A stretch of 64,000 bases of DNA from assembly GCF_011617705.1 (NCBI RefSeq), contig NZ_CP050154.1:4154001-4218000 (forward strand). Direction: 5' to 3'. Positions within the stretch are counted from its first letter, which is position 1. Each line of letters starts with the position of its first letter. The notes beneath the pieces were generated by a model that did not search any database, was not told the origin of the DNA, and saw only the letters and a program-made list of their open reading frames with translations. Both the position numbers and the translations under genes were made by a program. This document shows positions 8,548 to 16,798 of the stretch, in pieces. Origin of the DNA: Brevibacterium limosum. Its GTDB lineage: Bacteria > Actinomycetota > Actinomycetes > Actinomycetales > Brevibacteriaceae.

Positions 8548-8582
8548 TTGACACACCGATCATCAAAGTGATTAGATGACTT
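8548..8582 (+). promoter_or_regulatory. Promoter with overlapping operator for the second GntR operon
   Basis: TTGACA at 8548-8553 is a consensus -35. An 18-base spacer leads to TTAGAT (8572-8577). The inverted repeat AAGTGAT-TAG-ATGACTT (8566-8582) covers that -10 and matches the operator before the esterase. The ribosome site GAAGGAG (8591-8597) and ATG 8604 follow. This arrangement is typical of autoregulated GntR genes. Confidence 0.7.
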
Positions 8583-8603
8583 AAACACTTGAAGGAGAGC
8601 ACC

Positions 8604-9353
8604 ATGACGTCCACTGTCGGACTCGTCGAACGGCTCACGCGTGAGATCGTCAAAACCATTCGCACCGAAAACCTCCAGCCCGGGCAGACTCTGCCCTCGG
8701 CGAAAGAGCTCGCCTCCCGCTTCGAGGTCACCGTGCCCACCGTCCGGGAGGCCCTGCGCCGGCTCGAAGCGACGGGGTCGGTCGAACTCAAGCACGGCTC
8801 GGGCACCTACGTCCGCGAAGCGATCAATCGCCGCATCCTCGACAACCCGCACTATGTGCCCGTCGACCTCGCCGCCGCCATCGAGCTCCTCGACGCCCGC
8901 ATCGCCATCGAACCCGGCATCGCCGAACTCGCCGCCGACGTACAGGACGCCGATGCCGTCGACTCGATGGAGTCCGCGCTCGACAATGCCCTCCAGGTCA
9001 CGACCGCGGTGCCGGCCGGACACTTCCACGTCGAACTCGCCCGCGCCTCGGGCAACCGTGCCCTGCACGAGATGCTCGTGTCCCTGCTGGCCATCCATTC
9101 CCGCACCCAGCAGGCGGCACGCACGAGCTACGACCGTCTGCGCGATCACGACGAACACGCCGACATCCTCGACGCCATCCGCCGCGGCGACGGATTCGAA
9201 GCCTCCCACCGCACCCGCAAGCACCTCGAGGCGATCAAGGCCGCCGTCCTCGCCGACTGGGCCGACGGCACGACCACGGCCGACGACACGGTCCGGGCAG
9301 ACGACGCCGCCCACACCGGCGACACCGGCCCCACGGAAGGATCACGACGATGA
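8604..9353 (+). CDS. GntR-family (FadR/FCD-type) regulator of the esterase and creatininase units
   Basis: A protein of 249 residues. The winged helix (VERLTREIVKTIRTENLQPGQTLPSAKELASRF...VPTVREALRRLEATGSVELKHGSGTYV) is followed by an FCD domain with helices including DARIAIEPGIAELAA and HFHVELARASGNRALHEML. The last 30 residues are a disordered Ala/Asp/Thr/Gly tail. GAAGGAG lies 6 bases before ATG 8604. The stop overlaps the creatininase-family start by 4 bases (ATGA), so the two are co-transcribed. The palindromes before this gene and before the esterase differ at only three positions, so this protein is the likely repressor of both. Its effector is unknown. Confidence 0.87.
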   Translation: MTSTVGLVERLTREIVKTIRTENLQPGQTLPSAKELASRFEVTVPTVREALRRLEATGSVELKHGSGTYVREAINRRILDNPHYVPVDLAAAIELLDARIAIEPGIAELAADVQDADAVDSMESALDNALQVTTAVPAGHFHVELARASGNRALHEMLVSLLAIHSRTQQAARTSYDRLRDHDEHADILDAIRRGDGFEASHRTRKHLEAIKAAVLADWADGTTTADDTVRADDAAHTGDTGPTEGSRR

Positions 9354-10180
9354 CCCGGCCGACGATCACCGAGATCCGTTCGCATATCCGCGACTACGCC
9401 GACCTCACCTCACTCGAGGTCGAGCGTGCGAAGGAACGCCGCAGCCTGCTCGTCCTTCCCGTCGGCGCCTGCGAACAGCACGGTGACGGACTTCCTCTGG
9501 GCACCGACAACATCCGTGCCGCTCACGTCGCCCGCGCAGTCGTCGACGCGCTCACCGATGGCGACTCACTCACCGACGGCGCCCGGGGACGGGCCGGCAG
9601 TGCCTTCGTTCTGCCGAGCATCGACTACGGCGTCTCCCCGCATCACCGGTTCCTGCCGGGCACGATCAACATCGGCCCCCGGCTTTTCATCGACCTCGTC
9701 ACTTCGATCGTGCATGAACTCGCCGATGCCGGGTTCGACAGACTCCTCGTCATCACCGGCCACGGCGGCAACCTCGCCGCGCTCGGTGTGGTCCAGCAGT
9801 CTCTGCTCGCCACCCGCCCCGACTTCGTCTTCGCCTATGCCCCGGTCTCGGCGCTGGCCAGTGAGACGACCAAAGCCCTGCCGCGCACCGAGGTCAGCGG
9901 CCACTGCGGGGAGTCCGAAACGTCCCAGATGCTCGCCATCGACGCCGACCTCGTCGACACCGACCATCTCAACCCCGGCGCCACCCGGCTCGATGATCTC
10001 GAGCCGCGCGCCCGACTCTCGCGAACGAAGTCACCGTCGACAGCGGTGACGTTCGACCGCTACGCCGACAACGGCGTGCTCGGCGATCCGCGGACCGCCA
10101 CGGTCGCGGCCGGGGAGGGCATCCTCGGCGAGGTCGTCGACCGACTCGTCGCCTACTGTCGGGAGCTGCAGAGACTGTGA
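9350..10180 (+). CDS. Creatininase-family amidohydrolase
   Basis: A protein of 276 residues. It carries the metal-binding pattern of the family: GACEQHGDGLPLGTD (Glu, His, Asp ligands, about residues 40-52), GVSPHHRFLPGTI, ITGHGGN (about 134-140), SGHCGESETSQML (Glu ligand). Known members include creatinine amidohydrolase, the MftE peptidase and FAPy deformylase, so a hydrolase of a cyclic amide, formamide or small peptide is the safest call. It is translationally coupled to the upstream GntR gene (ATGA overlap). A gene for an AbgT transporter follows 185 bp later and a carbamoylase-type amidase converges, suggesting use of an imported amide compound. Confidence 0.85.
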   Translation: MTRPTITEIRSHIRDYADLTSLEVERAKERRSLLVLPVGACEQHGDGLPLGTDNIRAAHVARAVVDALTDGDSLTDGARGRAGSAFVLPSIDYGVSPHHRFLPGTINIGPRLFIDLVTSIVHELADAGFDRLLVITGHGGNLAALGVVQQSLLATRPDFVFAYAPVSALASETTKALPRTEVSGHCGESETSQMLAIDADLVDTDHLNPGATRLDDLEPRARLSRTKSPSTAVTFDRYADNGVLGDPRTATVAAGEGILGEVVDRLVAYCRELQRL

Positions 10181-10365
10181 CAGCCGCTTCTCACTGACCG
10201 GCCGCCCCGGCCGAATACCCCACCCCGTCATCACCCGATTCCAGCGCCGGAGTCACCGGGCCCTGGCGGTCCCTGCCCCAAAACACTGCCCGGCACCTCC
10301 GTCCGACCGTCCTCATCCGACCGGATTCCATCCGGATCCATCCGCCTGGACTCTCAGGAGCTCAC

Positions 10366-11910
10366 ATGAAACCGACCCAGACCACCGACACCGCGCAGAC
10401 GTCCGAGCAGGAGAAGCTGCCGCTGGTCATCCGCGCCCTCAACGTCATCGAAGTCGTCGGCAACAAGCTGCCGAACCCCTTCTGGCTGTTCTGGATCCTC
10501 GCGGCGATCCTCGCCGTGTTCAGCCTCGTCCTCTCCTTCGCCGGCGCAGGAGTCGAGGATCCCGGCACCGGGGAATGGACCCCGGTGAACAATCTGCTCA
10601 GCGGCAAGGGTGTTGCCATGGCCGTGAGCACCGCGCTCGACGCCTATGAGACGTTTCCGCCGCTGATCACGATCATGGTCGTCATCATGGGTGTGGCCCT
10701 GGCCGAGCGCACGGGCCTGCTGTCGACGGCGATGAAGGTCTCGATCGCCCGCGTCCCGGCCGGGCTGATCGTGTTCACGGTCGCGTTCATGGGCACTGTC
10801 TCACACGTCGCCTCGGCGGCGGCCTACGTCATCCTCGTGCCGCTCGGCGGAATGGTGTTCAAGGCCGTCGGCCGCTCCCCCGTCCTCGGCGTCATCGTCG
10901 CCTACACCTCGATCGCCTCCGGCTACGATGCCAGCCCGATCCCGACACCCAATGATGCGATCTTCGCGGGCATCACGACGGCCGCGGCGAACATCATCGA
11001 TCCCGACTACATCGTCACCCCGATCGGCAACTGGTACTTCAACATCGCCAGCTCCATCCTGCTGGCCGTCGTCATCACCATCGTCACCGAGCTCGTGCTC
11101 ATGAAGCGCGACAACCTCGAGGCCGATGAGGATGCCGAGCACGAAGACCTCGTGATCTCCGACAAGGAGCGCTCGGCTCTGCGCCTGGCCATGTTCGCCG
11201 TCATCGCCGCGGTCGTCGCCATCGTCGTCCTCGTCGTCCCCGAGGGGGCTCCTCTGCGCGGTGACGGACCCTTCGGCGAGTCCCCCTTCCTCACCGGAAT
11301 CGCCTTCCTCATCGCCATGCTCTTCGGCATCGGCGGCATCGTCTACGGCTTCCGCGAGGGCACGATCGAGACCTTCTCCGACGTCCCGAAGCTCATGGGC
11401 CAGGGACTGGCGTCGATCTCTGGGGTCCTCGTCCTCTTCTTCGCCATCGCACAGTTCCTCGAGTACTTCGAGTGGACGAACATCGGCATGCTCGTCTCGG
11501 TGTCCGTGTCCGAACTCTTCACCGGCCTCGGTCTGCCGACCTGGGTGGTGTTCATCCTCGTCCTGCTCGTCCTCTCGGTCGTCAACGTGCTCATCACCTC
11601 CGGTTCGGCGATGTGGGCGATCATGGCTCCGGTCATCGTGCCGCTGCTCATGCTCCTCGAGGTGCCGCCGGAGACCTCGCAGGCGATCTTCCGCATCGCC
11701 GATTCCGGTTCGACGGCGATCACCCCGATGAGCCCGTACTTCATCCTCGCGCTCGGCTTCATGCAGAAGTATCAGAAGAGCGCCGGCATCGGCACGCTCG
11801 CCTCGCACACCCTGCCGCTGGCGGTGTGCATGACGATCAGCTGGAGCCTGCTGTTCTTCCTGTGGTGGGGTCTGGGCATTCCGCTCGGTCCCGATGCGCC
11901 GGTGCGCTGA
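10366..11910 (+). CDS. AbgT-family transporter (p-aminobenzoyl-glutamate transporter-like)
   Basis: A 514-residue polytopic membrane protein. The start VVGNKLPNPFWLFWILAA is diagnostic of AbgT proteins. Other family-like segments are GVALAERTGLLSTAMK, GTVSHVASAAAYVILVPL, SGYDASPIPTPNDAI, VLITSGSAMWAIMAPV and PMSPYFILALGFMQKY. About 12 membrane spans with a charged cytoplasmic loop near residues 245-270 (EADEDAEHEDLVISDKER). Known members import p-aminobenzoyl-glutamate or export sulfonamides by proton or sodium coupling. An amidase gene of the carbamoylase type lies just downstream on the other strand, matching the usual AbgT-amidase partnership. The ribosome site CAGGAG is 5 bases from ATG. 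Real substrate unknown. Confidence 0.9.
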   Translation: MKPTQTTDTAQTSEQEKLPLVIRALNVIEVVGNKLPNPFWLFWILAAILAVFSLVLSFAGAGVEDPGTGEWTPVNNLLSGKGVAMAVSTALDAYETFPPLITIMVVIMGVALAERTGLLSTAMKVSIARVPAGLIVFTVAFMGTVSHVASAAAYVILVPLGGMVFKAVGRSPVLGVIVAYTSIASGYDASPIPTPNDAIFAGITTAAANIIDPDYIVTPIGNWYFNIASSILLAVVITIVTELVLMKRDNLEADEDAEHEDLVISDKERSALRLAMFAVIAAVVAIVVLVVPEGAPLRGDGPFGESPFLTGIAFLIAMLFGIGGIVYGFREGTIETFSDVPKLMGQGLASISGVLVLFFAIAQFLEYFEWTNIGMLVSVSVSELFTGLGLPTWVVFILVLLVLSVVNVLITSGSAMWAIMAPVIVPLLMLLEVPPETSQAIFRIADSGSTAITPMSPYFILALGFMQKYQKSAGIGTLASHTLPLAVCMTISWSLLFFLWWGLGIPLGPDAPVR

Positions 11911-11946
11911 CCATGCCCGCGCGCAGTCGGAACAGTCGGTCGCCGC

Positions 11947-13236
11947 TCAGACACTGAGCTCCTGCACTGCCGAGGCGAGGACTTCGACGCCGGCGCGGCA
12001 GTCCTCGGGTGTCGAGTATTCCCGGGGGTTGTGGCTGATCCCCTGGTATCGGCCGCGGACGAAGACCATGGCGGCCGGGGCGATCGCCGCCATCTCCTGC
12101 GCGTCGTGACCGGCCCCGGACATCAGTCGCATCGAATCGTATCCGCGTTCCTTCGCGGCGGACTCGAGGACGTCCTGGACCTCCTCGGCGAAGGGAACCG
12201 CCTTCGTCCGGGCCATCTGTGCGGTCTCGACGCGCAGCCCCGGCTGGCTGTCGGGAAGTGTGTCGAGGAAGGCGGCGAGGTCCGCCTCGGCGCGGGCCAT
12301 GTCCTCATCATCGGGATTGCGCAGGTCGACGGTGATCTCGGCCCGGTCGGGCACGACGCTCGGCAGCCCGGGCGAGGTTGTGACGTGCCCGACCGTCGCG
12401 CGCAGCCGCCCGTATCTCCCGGAGTCGACCATGCGGCGGACCTCGATGATGATCTGTGCGGCGGCCAGGCCGGCGTCGATGCGCAGTTCGGTCGGGGTGG
12501 TTCCCGCATGGGCGGCACGCCCGTGGAGGGTCACCTTCTGCCAGGAGATCGACTGGACTCCGGTGACGATGCCGATGGGACGATCCTCCTGAGCCAGCAC
12601 CGGACCCTGTTCGATATGGCATTCGAGGTAGGCATGCGGCGGCTCGAGGCGGGCCGGACGGTCTCCCCTGAAGCCGATGCGCATCAGCTCGTCCCCGAGC
12701 CTGGCACCCGCGGCATCGGTGAGGCCGTAGGCGTAGTCGAGACTCAGCCTCCCCGCCGCGACGGCGGATCCGAGCATATCCGTGCCGAAGCGCACCCCCT
12801 CTTCTTCGGTCCACGCGGCCACGACGATGGGACGGCGGGGACGCAGCCCCGCCTCGGCGAAGGAACGGAAGACGGCCAGTCCGCCGAGCACTCCGAGGCA
12901 GCCGTCGAAGGCACCGGCGGTGGCCACGGTGTCGATATGCGAGCCGATGAGCACCGGTGCGAGCTCGGGTTCCCGACCTTCGCGGCGCCCGAAGATCGTG
13001 CCCATCTCGTCGATTGTGATCTCGAGGCCCAGCTCCTCCATCCAGGAGACGAGCAGTTCACGGCCCGTCCGGTCCTCGTCGGTCAGCGACTGCCGGTTGA
13101 CTCCGACGAGGCCGGTCGCCTCGTCGTCGAAGGCGCCGATCGCGGCGAGTTCCATGAGGTCGGCCCACAGTCGGTCTCCGTCGATGCGGAGGTCTGAATT
13201 GTCCTTGTGGCCTGTGGTCGCGGTGGTGGAGGTCAT
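11947..13236 (-). CDS. M20-type Zn-dependent amidase (N-carbamoyl-L-amino-acid hydrolase / allantoate amidohydrolase family)
   Basis: A protein of 429 residues. All metal-site motifs of the hydantoinase/carbamoylase branch are present: LIGSHIDTVATAGAFDGCLGVL (His and bridging Asp), WTEEEGVRFG (Glu pair), LECHIEQGPVL (His), the lid-domain GRAAHAGTTPTELRIDA and SGAGHDAQEMA near the C-terminus. It hydrolyses N-carbamoyl or N-acyl amino acids, allantoate or ureidopropionate in the cytoplasm; which one cannot be read from sequence. It converges with the AbgT gene 37 bases away and is divergent from a LysR regulator. A good ribosome site AAAGGAC precedes ATG 13236. Confidence 0.9.
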   Translation of the reverse strand: MTSTTATTGHKDNSDLRIDGDRLWADLMELAAIGAFDDEATGLVGVNRQSLTDEDRTGRELLVSWMEELGLEITIDEMGTIFGRREGREPELAPVLIGSHIDTVATAGAFDGCLGVLGGLAVFRSFAEAGLRPRRPIVVAAWTEEEGVRFGTDMLGSAVAAGRLSLDYAYGLTDAAGARLGDELMRIGFRGDRPARLEPPHAYLECHIEQGPVLAQEDRPIGIVTGVQSISWQKVTLHGRAAHAGTTPTELRIDAGLAAAQIIIEVRRMVDSGRYGRLRATVGHVTTSPGLPSVVPDRAEITVDLRNPDDEDMARAEADLAAFLDTLPDSQPGLRVETAQMARTKAVPFAEEVQDVLESAAKERGYDSMRLMSGAGHDAQEMAAIAPAAMVFVRGRYQGISHNPREYSTPEDCRAGVEVLASAVQELSV

Positions 13237-13315
13237 TGAGTGTCCTTTCTCGAGTCTCTGCTGTCGAGCCTACGAACACATACCCATGAAATCGATAGAC
13301 TTACTTCCACCATCA

Positions 13316-13336
13316 CTCATGAACTTCTCTCATGAG
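13316..13336. promoter_or_regulatory. Repeated CTCATGA motifs between the amidase and the LysR gene
   Basis: CTCATGA (13316-13322) and CTCATGAG (13329-13336) each contain the TCATGA palindrome and lie 13 bases apart in the 134-bp divergent region. LysR-type regulators often bind such phased, dyadic sites. Assignment is tentative. Confidence 0.35.
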
Positions 13337-13370
13337 ATTCTCTCTTGATCTGCACCGCGCTGGAGGCACG

Positions 13371-14285
13371 ATGTTCAGTCTCAGACGGCTCCGCCTGCTG
13401 CGGGAGGTCGCGGCGCGGGGCAGCCTGGCCGCCGCCGCTGCCGCTCTGGGCCAGGACCCGTCCTCGGTGTCCCATCAGCTCAAGATCCTCGAGACCGAGG
13501 CCGGCGCTGTGCTGCTCGAGCGCGTGGGGCGCGGAGTCCGCCTGACCGAGGAAGCACAGATCCTCGTCACCCGCACCGAGGCGGTCCTGCGTGAACTCGA
13601 AGCCGCAGAGGCCGAGATCGCCGAGGTTCGGCATCGAGTGGGCGGGACTGTCCGTATCGCCGCCTTCCAGACGGCCCTGCACACGATCGTGCCCGGCGCT
13701 CTCGCCCGGCTGGCCGGCGACCATCCCGACCTCACCGTCATCACGACGCATATCCGCACCGAGGATGCCGTCCCGGCGCTGCTCGCCCGGGATTTCGACC
13801 TCGTCCTCCAAGAGGACTATCCGTCGCGGCCCGCCCGCCGTGACGAGGGAGTCGAGACCGAGGTGCTCGGCGACGACGAACTCTGCCTCATCACTCCCCG
13901 CACCATCGACGCCGAGGCTCCGCCGAGCCTCGCCGACTGCGCCCACCACGCCTGGGCCATGGAACCGGCCGACACCCGTGCCGGGCACTGGTCGCGTGCC
14001 GAATGCCGGAGAGCAGGCTTCGAACCCGCGGTGCACACGGAATCCTCCGATATCGTCCTGCTCGTCCGACTCGTCTCCCTCGGCCTCGCTTCGGCGCTGG
14101 TTCCCCGCCTGTCGCTGCAGGCTGCCGCTGCGAGCACGGGCACCGATTCCGGGACGATCACGACGAGCCGACTGCCCGAACCTGCGAGCAGGAGGCTCTC
14201 GACGGCGATCCGCCGCGGCAGTGCTCGGGCTCCGCGGATCATCGCCCTGCGTGCGGCTCTCGCCCACGAGTTCGCCAAGCTCTGA
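13371..14285 (+). CDS. LysR-family transcriptional regulator
   Basis: A protein of 304 residues. The N-terminal helix-turn-helix (SLRRLRLLREVAARGSLAAAAAALGQDPSSVSHQLKILETEAGAVLLER, about 1-60) is the LysR type. The remainder forms the two-lobed effector domain (about 90-300) including RIAAFQTALHTIVPGALARL and RDFDLVLQEDYP. Start ATG 13371 has TGGAGG 5-9 bases upstream; an in-frame ATG at 13332 lacks this. It is divergent from the M20 amidase and probably controls it. The 339 bases after it (14286-14624) hold only the promoter of the next gene. Confidence 0.88.
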   Translation: MFSLRRLRLLREVAARGSLAAAAAALGQDPSSVSHQLKILETEAGAVLLERVGRGVRLTEEAQILVTRTEAVLRELEAAEAEIAEVRHRVGGTVRIAAFQTALHTIVPGALARLAGDHPDLTVITTHIRTEDAVPALLARDFDLVLQEDYPSRPARRDEGVETEVLGDDELCLITPRTIDAEAPPSLADCAHHAWAMEPADTRAGHWSRAECRRAGFEPAVHTESSDIVLLVRLVSLGLASALVPRLSLQAAAASTGTDSGTITTSRLPEPASRRLSTAIRRGSARAPRIIALRAALAHEFAKL

Positions 14286-14523
14286 GCGTGGGGGTGTCGC
14301 TGAGTTTTGAAAGTTTTGTTCACGAACGGCGTCCGCTCGGATTCTGTCATCTCCGCCGGAGCAGCCGGTGCGTCGAGGGCGGGCCAAGTCACGCCCCCGA
14401 ACGCTCCGACTGCACCGCCTGACCTGGAATGATGACGAACGACCGGATTCGACAGGGAAGCTTTTGACCAGGTCTCACAGGCGCCCGAGCGCTCACCCTT
14501 GAGCACGACGGCGGCAAAACCTG

Positions 14524-14551
14524 TTGACGCTCAAACTTCACCCGCGATACT
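14524..14551 (+). promoter_or_regulatory. Sigma-70-type promoter for the DUF6230 operon
   Basis: TTGACG (14524-14529), a 16-base spacer and GATACT (14546-14551) lie about 75 bases before ATG 14625. AAGGAGG directly precedes that start. Confidence 0.5.
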
Positions 14552-14624
14552 GTCTGGTAACACCCCGTAGTAACTTACGTCACATGCCGATGCCGACCAT
14601 GCCGTCGGTGGTCAAGGAGGATCA

Positions 14625-15239
14625 ATGAAGTTCCGCAATCCCAGCCTGATCCGCAGGCTCGTCTCATCTCACGCCGGTCGCATCGCGATGGTCGCGATCC
14701 CCACCGGCGTCGTCTCGGCCATGCTCATGGGCGGGGTGGCCCAGGGAGCGGTCCCGGTCTCGTTCGCCATCTCCGGCACTCAGTTCAAGATCACCTCGTC
14801 GCAGCTCGAGGGAACCGGCTTCTCCCAGTACAGCGGAGTCGCCAAGGACGCCGAGGGCGGCGAGCACGCCGTCGTCACCGCGAACATCAAGGACGCGACA
14901 CTGGAGAACCTCTGTCAGTCGGCTGTCCAGGAGACTCCTCTGGGCAAGGTCGGCATCCTCATCAAGGCCGGCGGAAAGGGCACCCCCGCCTCGGCGAAGG
15001 ACCTGCAGATCGGCATGACCGGACTCGAGGGCGATGCGGAGTTCAAGAACATCCGCATCGGCGTCGACGCCTCCGACGTCAACACGAAGGCCAAGGGAAG
15101 CAAGGGCGACTTCGCTCAGGACTCCGACACCATCTCCATCAAGGGCCTCAAGCAGGACTCCTGGTCGACCACGGCTTCGGTCTTCACGCTCAAAGACATG
15201 TCGCTGAAGCTCACCGACGGATCCGAGACGTGCGACTGA
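14625..15239 (+). CDS. DUF6230-family secreted protein
   Basis: A protein of 204 residues. Residues 1-43 are a positively charged region plus hydrophobic signal/anchor (SSHAGRIAMVAIPTGVVSAMLMGGVAQGA). The mature part begins PVSFAISGTQFKITSSQLEGTGFSQYSG, matching the FxxSGxxFKVTxxxLxGTGFxQY pattern of DUF6230 proteins of streptomycetes (older label cholesterol esterase without firm support). Two Cys (ENLCQSAVQE and the C-terminal ETCD) could pair outside the cell. It overlaps the next gene by one base (TGATG). DUF6230 and DUF6114 genes neighbour each other in other actinobacteria, so they probably act together at the cell surface. Function unknown. Confidence 0.85.
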   Translation: MKFRNPSLIRRLVSSHAGRIAMVAIPTGVVSAMLMGGVAQGAVPVSFAISGTQFKITSSQLEGTGFSQYSGVAKDAEGGEHAVVTANIKDATLENLCQSAVQETPLGKVGILIKAGGKGTPASAKDLQIGMTGLEGDAEFKNIRIGVDASDVNTKAKGSKGDFAQDSDTISIKGLKQDSWSTTASVFTLKDMSLKLTDGSETCD

Positions 15240-15853
15240 TGAAGGACTCAGCAGCCAACGGGCAGCCGACCGATGAACGGGAGGCCGCCGAACAGGAAGC
15301 CACCGTGCAGAAGACGAGCCTGCTTGCGCTGTCCCGGCGGAGTCGACGCGCCGATGAGCGGAGTGACCACCTCGAATCCGGCGTCGAGACGGCAGAATTC
15401 GCCGTCCCGACGCCGGAGGCGGGGGATGCTGAGCGCAGCGAGGGGGCCGAGATGACCGAAGGCGCCGAGAAAGGCCGAGGGTTCAAGCATTGGCGTCGGC
15501 AGCGTCCGTTCATCGGGGGTGTGCTTGCAGTGCTCGGAGGAATCGAACTGTTCTTCTCCGGCCAGCTGGACCTCGGCAATATGCAGATCCAATTCGGCAT
15601 CGAGGGTCTGCAGGCGACGGTCATCCCGATCGTCATCGTCGTGCTCGCCCTGCTGTCGATCTTCCGGCCCACGCACCATGTCTTCTACGGGATCATCGGC
15701 CTCGTCCTCGCAGTCTATTCGCTCATCGGAGTGAACCTCGGCGGATTCATCATCGGCATGCTGCTGTCCACCATCGGCGCGATCCTCGTGGTCGCATGGA
15801 TGGGACCACGCGGACCGAAGGAATCCGAAGCCGCTGAGGGGGAGACTGCATGA
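15239..15853 (+). CDS. DUF6114-family membrane protein
   Basis: A protein of 204 residues. The first 85 residues are charged and low in hydrophobics (predicted cytoplasmic). After HWRRQRPFIGGVLAVLGGIELFF come four hydrophobic segments (about 92-110, 127-145, 150-168, 172-190), ending WMGPRGPKESEA. The RRPF-GG-L-GGIE element and size match DUF6114 proteins. It starts at ATG 15239 overlapping the DUF6230 stop; GTG 15230 is an alternative. It also overlaps the next gene by 4 bases, so the three genes are one transcript. It may anchor or export the two secreted partners; this is inference. Confidence 0.75.
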   Translation: MKDSAANGQPTDEREAAEQEATVQKTSLLALSRRSRRADERSDHLESGVETAEFAVPTPEAGDAERSEGAEMTEGAEKGRGFKHWRRQRPFIGGVLAVLGGIELFFSGQLDLGNMQIQFGIEGLQATVIPIVIVVLALLSIFRPTHHVFYGIIGLVLAVYSLIGVNLGGFIIGMLLSTIGAILVVAWMGPRGPKESEAAEGETA

Positions 15854-16695
15854 GGGCACCCAGCCGCCGCACGGCCTCGATCCTGGCGGCAGCTGTCCTG
15901 ATCCTCCCGACGACTCTCGGGGCGGGATCGGTTGCAGCCGCCCACTCGTCACCGCTGTGCTCGCTCGTGGGCACGTGCGATGACGACGATTCCGCCAAGT
16001 CCCAGGACCCCGCACCGGCGGGAAGCCTGTCGCCCGGAATGCCCGTGAAACCAAGCGATCCGCCTACGACGGGCCCCTCGCTGCCCGCACCGGGCCCCAC
16101 GGATGAACCGAGCGAGGAGCCGACGGAGGAACCTTCGGAGGAGCCCACGGGCCCGGGAGGCCTGGGACTCGATGAGCCCAGCGACGACCCGACCGAGGAC
16201 GAGGATTCGGATGAGGATTCGGAGGAAGAGGGCAACGGCGAATTCCCGTCCGATGCACAGATGGATGAGAACGCGCCGGTCTTCACGAAGACTCCGGCCG
16301 CAATGGGCTCGGAAGGACTGTCATTCAAGGGCCTCAAGGGAATTTCGTTCGTCTCCGTGCCCACCGCAGACGGCGGGAGCATCGTGACGCTGAAGCTGCA
16401 GGCCGACGAGATCTCGATCAACGGGTTCTCACTGACCGTGAAGCCGCCTGACGAGGATCACGGGCTGGTGACGACGGCCGACACGATGACGCTGAAAGGC
16501 GATGTCACCGTGTACATCGGCTCGATCACCGCCACGACGAAGGACGGGAAGTCGCTGACCCTGGGCCCGGAGACGCCGCCGCCCATGGACGACGTCGAAC
16601 CGGGATTGCTGAGAGTGACCATGGGGCTCGTCGGCTCGACCGCCGATGGGATCTACTACTCCAACACCGATCAGAAGCTCAAGAAGGCCGACTGA
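15850..16695 (+). CDS. Exported acidic Pro/Glu-rich protein, third gene of the DUF6230-DUF6114 operon
   Basis: A protein of 281 residues. The signal peptide spans about residues 1-33 (RTASILAAAVLILPTTLGAGSVAAA). A short Cys pair CSLVGTC follows, then a Pro/Glu/Asp/Ser stretch (about 50-140) with repeats such as EEPTEEPSEEPTGP and DEDSDEDSEEE. The C-terminal 140 residues are ordered and beta-rich (SFKGLKGISFVSV, VTLKLQADEISINGFSLTV, MTLKGDVTVYIGSI). I do not recognise a named domain. The ATGA overlap with DUF6114 and the leader peptide suggest an extracellular partner of DUF6230, with the acidic tract as a spacer or a calcium-binding region. Confidence 0.75.
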   Translation: MRAPSRRTASILAAAVLILPTTLGAGSVAAAHSSPLCSLVGTCDDDDSAKSQDPAPAGSLSPGMPVKPSDPPTTGPSLPAPGPTDEPSEEPTEEPSEEPTGPGGLGLDEPSDDPTEDEDSDEDSEEEGNGEFPSDAQMDENAPVFTKTPAAMGSEGLSFKGLKGISFVSVPTADGGSIVTLKLQADEISINGFSLTVKPPDEDHGLVTTADTMTLKGDVTVYIGSITATTKDGKSLTLGPETPPPMDDVEPGLLRVTMGLVGSTADGIYYSNTDQKLKKAD

Positions 16696-16753
16696 CCCGT
16701 TGAGGGGAGACGGTGCCCCTCACCGAGGCGGCACCGCCCATCGAGGCGGACAG

Positions 16754-16790
16754 GCACGAAGGCCGCGGACTCAGTCCGCGGCCTTCGTGC
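16754..16790. terminator. Bidirectional terminator, perfect 18-bp stem
   Basis: Arms 16754-16771 and 16773-16790 are perfectly complementary with one central base. It lies between the convergent acidic-protein gene (ends 16695) and the glutamine amidotransferase gene (ends 16799). It serves both strands; a short T/C-rich stretch follows on the plus side. Confidence 0.8.
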
Positions 16791-16798
16791 ATTCCTGC

